Part shown: positions 3,808 through 6,652 of the stretch, piece by piece | Position numbering within the stretch: the stretch's first letter is position 1 | Layout of the letters: each line of letters opens with the position of its first letter | Source: Syntrophomonas sp. UBA5288 | Lineage (GTDB): Bacteria; Bacillota; Syntrophomonadia; Syntrophomonadales; Syntrophomonadaceae | Reading direction: 5' to 3' | Assembly (NCBI GenBank): GCA_002408445.1 | Contig: DHSK01000131.1 | Span: 1 to 6,652 of the forward strand | Length of the DNA: 6,652 bases | Program-made: the position numbers and the translations under genes | Notes under the pieces: generated by a model | Seen by the model: only the letters and a program-made list of their open reading frames with translations | The model's database searches: none | Told to the model about the DNA's origin: nothing

Positions 3808-6300
3808 ATGATAACCGATATATTGAAGAAAATGTTGGATGATGATGTCAAGATAGTGAAGAAACTGAGCCGGAAGGTAGAAGAAATCAATGCGCTGGAG
3901 CCCGATATGAAAGCTCTGGCCGATGCCGATTTCCCTGTTAAAACAGCAGAATTTAAGGAAAGATTAAAGAATGGTGAAGAACTGGACGATATATTACCAG
4001 AGGCCTTTGCACTGGTGCGGGAAGCGTCGTTCCGTACCTTGGGCATGAGGCATTTTGATGTCCAGTTAATCGGCGGCATGGTTCTGCATGAAGGCCGCAT
4101 TGCTGAGATGAAGACCGGTGAAGGTAAAACCCTGGTTGCCACCCTGCCGGCTTATCTGAACGCTCTGGACGGAAAAGGAGTTCACATCGTAACCGTGAAC
4201 GATTATCTGGCCAGTCGTGACTCGGGCTGGATGCGGCCGGTATATGAGATGTGCGGCCTTTCCGTGGGCCTGGTAGTGCATGGATTGACCTATGTGGATA
4301 GAAGAGAAGCTTACAACTGTGACATCACCTATGGGACCAATAATGAACTTGGTTTCGATTACCTGCGGGACAACATGGTGGTAGCATCAGACAACATGGT
4401 GCAGCGGGATTTAAACTATGCTATCGTCGACGAAGTTGACTCGATTTTGATAGACGAAGCCCGTACACCATTGATAATATCCGGCGAGGGCGACAAACCC
4501 ACCAGCCTTTATTATCAGATAGCCAAATTCATACCCAAACTGGAAAATGAGACTGATTACAAAGTAGATGAAAAGGCTAATCTGGTTACTCTTACCGAAG
4601 AAGGCGTAAGAAAGGTGGAAAAATATTTTGCCGTTCCTAATCTTTCCGAGAATATGGAACTGGCTCACCATGTTAACCAGGGTTTAAGAGCTCATTGTCT
4701 GATGAACAGGGACCGCGACTATGTGGTCAAGGATGACCAGGTTATCATCGTAGATGAATTTACCGGCCGTCTGATGTTGGGAAGACGCTACAGTGATGGA
4801 CTGCACCAGGCCATAGAAGCCAAAGAAGGGGTCAAAATTGAGAAGGAATCGCAGACCCTGGCTACCATCACTTTCCAGAATTATTTCCGCATGTATAACA
4901 AACTGGCCGGTATGACTGGTACGGCTAAAACCGAAGAAGAAGAGTTTCGTAAGATTTACGGCATGGATGTGGTGGCTATCCCGACCCATATGCCTATGGT
5001 CAGAATGGACAACCCCGACTTTGTCTACCGCACCGAAGAAGGCAAATTCAATGCGGTGGTTGAGGACATTACAGACAGGCACCGCAAGGGGCAGCCGGTT
5101 CTGGTAGGTACCATATCAATTGAAAAATCAGAGCTTTTAAGTTCCATGCTTACGAAACGTGGTATCAAACATGAGGTCTTAAACGCCAAGTATCACGAAA
5201 AAGAAGCCCAGATCATTGCTCAGGCGGGGCAGAAGGGTGCACTGACCATTGCTACCAACATGGCCGGCAGAGGTACCGACATAGTCCTGGGTGAAGGAGT
5301 ACAGGAACTGGGCGGACTCTATGTACTGGGTACCGAAAGGCATGAGGCCAGGCGTATCGACAATCAGCTGCGCGGACGTTCCGGCCGTCAGGGGGATAAT
5401 GGTGAATCCCGTTTTTATGTCTCCATCGAAGACGATTTGATGCGGTTATTTGGTTCCTCCAATATTGAAGGCTTAATGGATCGTCTGGGTATGGACGACT
5501 CGATGCCGATTGAAAACAAGATGATTTCCAAGGCCATCGAAAATGCACAGAAAAAAGTGGAAGCCCGTAACTTCAGTATCCGTAAAAATGTTCTGGAATA
5601 CGATGATGTTATCAACCAGCAGCGGGAGGTTATGTACGGGGAACGCAAAAAGGTGCTTGATGACCAGGATCTGAAAGAAACCGTTATCAGTATGATGGAT
5701 GATGTGGTCGACCAGGTGGTCAACAGCTATGCGGGCGAAGTCAAATATTCAGATGACTGGGATTTACCGGGCCTGCTGAATTATATCGACCAGCATATAA
5801 TTCCTGATCCTGATTTCGAGGTCGAAGACTTGAAAGGCATGACCCGCGATGAGTGCAAAGAAATGTTGCTGGAACGTACTCATGCTTTATACGAAGCCCG
5901 GGAACAGGAACTGGGCAGCGAGACCATGCGGGAACTGGAAAAGGCTATCCTGTTAAGGATCATAGATGATAAATGGATGGACCATATTGATGCTATGGAC
6001 CAGTTGCGCAATGGTATTTCACTGCGCGCATACGCCCAGCGCGATCCCCTTATCGAGTATAAATTCGAGGCTTATGAAGCCTTCCAGGGTATGATTTACA
6101 GCATCAAAGAAGATGTTACCAGGTATATCCCACGGGTCAAGATAGTACAGCAGCCGGAGGAGAGAAAGATGTTCGAAAACCAGGGTGAAGAAGCGGTGAA
6201 AGAACCGGTTCACGTTGGCGCAAAAATAGGCAGAAATGATCCGTGCCCATGCGGCAGCGGCAAAAAATACAAAAAATGTTGCGGGAGAGGGGTTAATTAA
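3808..6300 (+). CDS. secA: SecA, preprotein translocase ATPase
   Basis: SecA is the ATPase motor that pushes unfolded preproteins through the SecYEG channel in the cytoplasmic membrane. The 830-aa product is full length. Walker A is MKTGEGKT (residues 101-108). Walker B is IVDEVD (206-211), followed by LIDEARTPLIISG. The preprotein cross-linking region follows (about 227-360, with DEFTGRLMLGRRYSDG at 316-331). Nucleotide-binding domain 2 includes ATNMAGRGTDI (482-492) and the arginine finger segment QLRGRSGRQGD (520-530). The scaffold and IRA1 regions include DKWMDHIDAMDQLRNGISLR (721-740). The C-terminal zinc motif CPCGSGKKYKKCC has ligands C813, C815, C824 and C825, a site associated with SecB or ribosome contact. 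ATG 3808 has AGAGGT at 7 nt spacing. The stop codon overlaps the motA start. Confidence 0.99.
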   Translation: MITDILKKMLDDDVKIVKKLSRKVEEINALEPDMKALADADFPVKTAEFKERLKNGEELDDILPEAFALVREASFRTLGMRHFDVQLIGGMVLHEGRIAEMKTGEGKTLVATLPAYLNALDGKGVHIVTVNDYLASRDSGWMRPVYEMCGLSVGLVVHGLTYVDRREAYNCDITYGTNNELGFDYLRDNMVVASDNMVQRDLNYAIVDEVDSILIDEARTPLIISGEGDKPTSLYYQIAKFIPKLENETDYKVDEKANLVTLTEEGVRKVEKYFAVPNLSENMELAHHVNQGLRAHCLMNRDRDYVVKDDQVIIVDEFTGRLMLGRRYSDGLHQAIEAKEGVKIEKESQTLATITFQNYFRMYNKLAGMTGTAKTEEEEFRKIYGMDVVAIPTHMPMVRMDNPDFVYRTEEGKFNAVVEDITDRHRKGQPVLVGTISIEKSELLSSMLTKRGIKHEVLNAKYHEKEAQIIAQAGQKGALTIATNMAGRGTDIVLGEGVQELGGLYVLGTERHEARRIDNQLRGRSGRQGDNGESRFYVSIEDDLMRLFGSSNIEGLMDRLGMDDSMPIENKMISKAIENAQKKVEARNFSIRKNVLEYDDVINQQREVMYGERKKVLDDQDLKETVISMMDDVVDQVVNSYAGEVKYSDDWDLPGLLNYIDQHIIPDPDFEVEDLKGMTRDECKEMLLERTHALYEAREQELGSETMRELEKAILLRIIDDKWMDHIDAMDQLRNGISLRAYAQRDPLIEYKFEAYEAFQGMIYSIKEDVTRYIPRVKIVQQPEERKMFENQGEEAVKEPVHVGAKIGRNDPCPCGSGKKYKKCCGRGVN

Positions 6301-6652
6301 TGGATCTTGCGACTCTGCTGGGTCTCTTAATCGGATTTGGCGGACTTATAGGCGGCTTCCTGCTGGAAGGCGGGGGGCTGGGCATGTTGTGGGTAGAGAC
6401 CGCTTTTATCATAGTTTTTGGCGGAACTATCGGTGTTACAATTTTAGGTTTCACTATGACGGAATTAAAAGCAGTTCCGTACTTTTGCAAAGTAGTTTTC
6501 ACAGATAAAAAAGTAAATTATATGGAAGTCCTGAATATTTTGGTTGATACCGCAGATAAAGCCAGACGTGAGGGCCTGCTCAGTCTGGAGAGTCAGTTGG
6601 CTGAAATCGACAACCAGTTCCTGGGCCGGGGGCTGCAACTGGTAATTGACGG
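6300..6652 (+). CDS. motA: MotA, flagellar motor stator subunit (5' part only)
   Basis: MotA with MotB forms the proton- (or sodium-) driven stator of the flagellar motor in the cytoplasmic membrane. 117 codons are present before the window ends. Two hydrophobic segments are visible at about residues 3-22 and 32-52 (VETAFIIVFGGTIGVTILGF), typical of the first two of four MotA membrane helices. They are followed by the cytoplasmic loop with the hallmark KARREGLLSLE (about 87-97). ATG 6300 shares its A with the secA stop TAA (TAATG), and GGAGAGGGG lies 7 nt upstream inside secA, so translation is probably coupled. MotB would be expected next. MotA versus a PomA-type sodium stator cannot be decided from this fragment. 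Confidence 0.96.
   Translation, partial: MDLATLLGLLIGFGGLIGGFLLEGGGLGMLWVETAFIIVFGGTIGVTILGFTMTELKAVPYFCKVVFTDKKVNYMEVLNILVDTADKARREGLLSLESQLAEIDNQFLGRGLQLVID

Overview
The window looks like chromosomal DNA of an anaerobic, endospore-lineage Firmicute (Clostridia type). A Syntrophomonas/Pelotomaculum-like relative is my guess, not something the sequence proves. The reasons are strong AGGAGG-like ribosome binding sites, a long-form HPF upstream of SecA, a SecA with a C-terminal zinc motif, a sigma-H-type promoter, and flagellar chaperone genes of the fliS/FlgN kind. All genes read on the + strand.

Region 1 (1-291) is the upstream edge of a flagellar locus. It holds one copy of a dispersed palindromic repeat (incomplete at the left edge), then an intrinsic terminator for an upstream gene outside the window (fliD would be the usual neighbour), then a probable promoter. 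Region 2 (292-1665) carries fliS, a FlgN/FliT-like chaperone gene 3 nt behind it, and a small unrecognised helical protein. Region 3 (1666-1978) has no gene. It holds a weak hairpin and a complete 212-bp MITE-like element with about 20-bp terminal inverted repeats, a TA on both sides, and a hairpin core shared with the repeat at 16-92. Region 4 (1979-2452) is a second FlgN-like chaperone gene.

Region 5 (2453-3000) is a self-contained unit: a good sigma-A promoter, a 95-aa protein with four CxxC pairs, and a strong intrinsic terminator. Directly after it is a perfect 87-bp palindrome (43-bp arms), a REP-like element. Region 6 (3111-3790) is the hpf unit, with a sequence matching the Bacillus sigma-H consensus at both elements and its own terminator. 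Region 7 (3808-6652) is secA, translationally coupled through a TAATG overlap to the start of motA, which runs off the window.

The genes join three themes: flagellar export (FliS and two FlgN/FliT-like chaperones, which hold subunits for the flagellar type III export system), flagellar rotation (MotA), and general growth-phase physiology (ribosome hibernation by HPF, preprotein translocation by SecA). The most unusual content is non-coding. The fliS-to-unknown-gene cassette is bounded by inverted ~70-bp repeat arms. The repeat core is flipped relative to those arms between the two copies. A very long perfect hairpin separates two transcription units. I see no evidence of a new defence or enzymatic system; the novelty is in repeat architecture and regulation.
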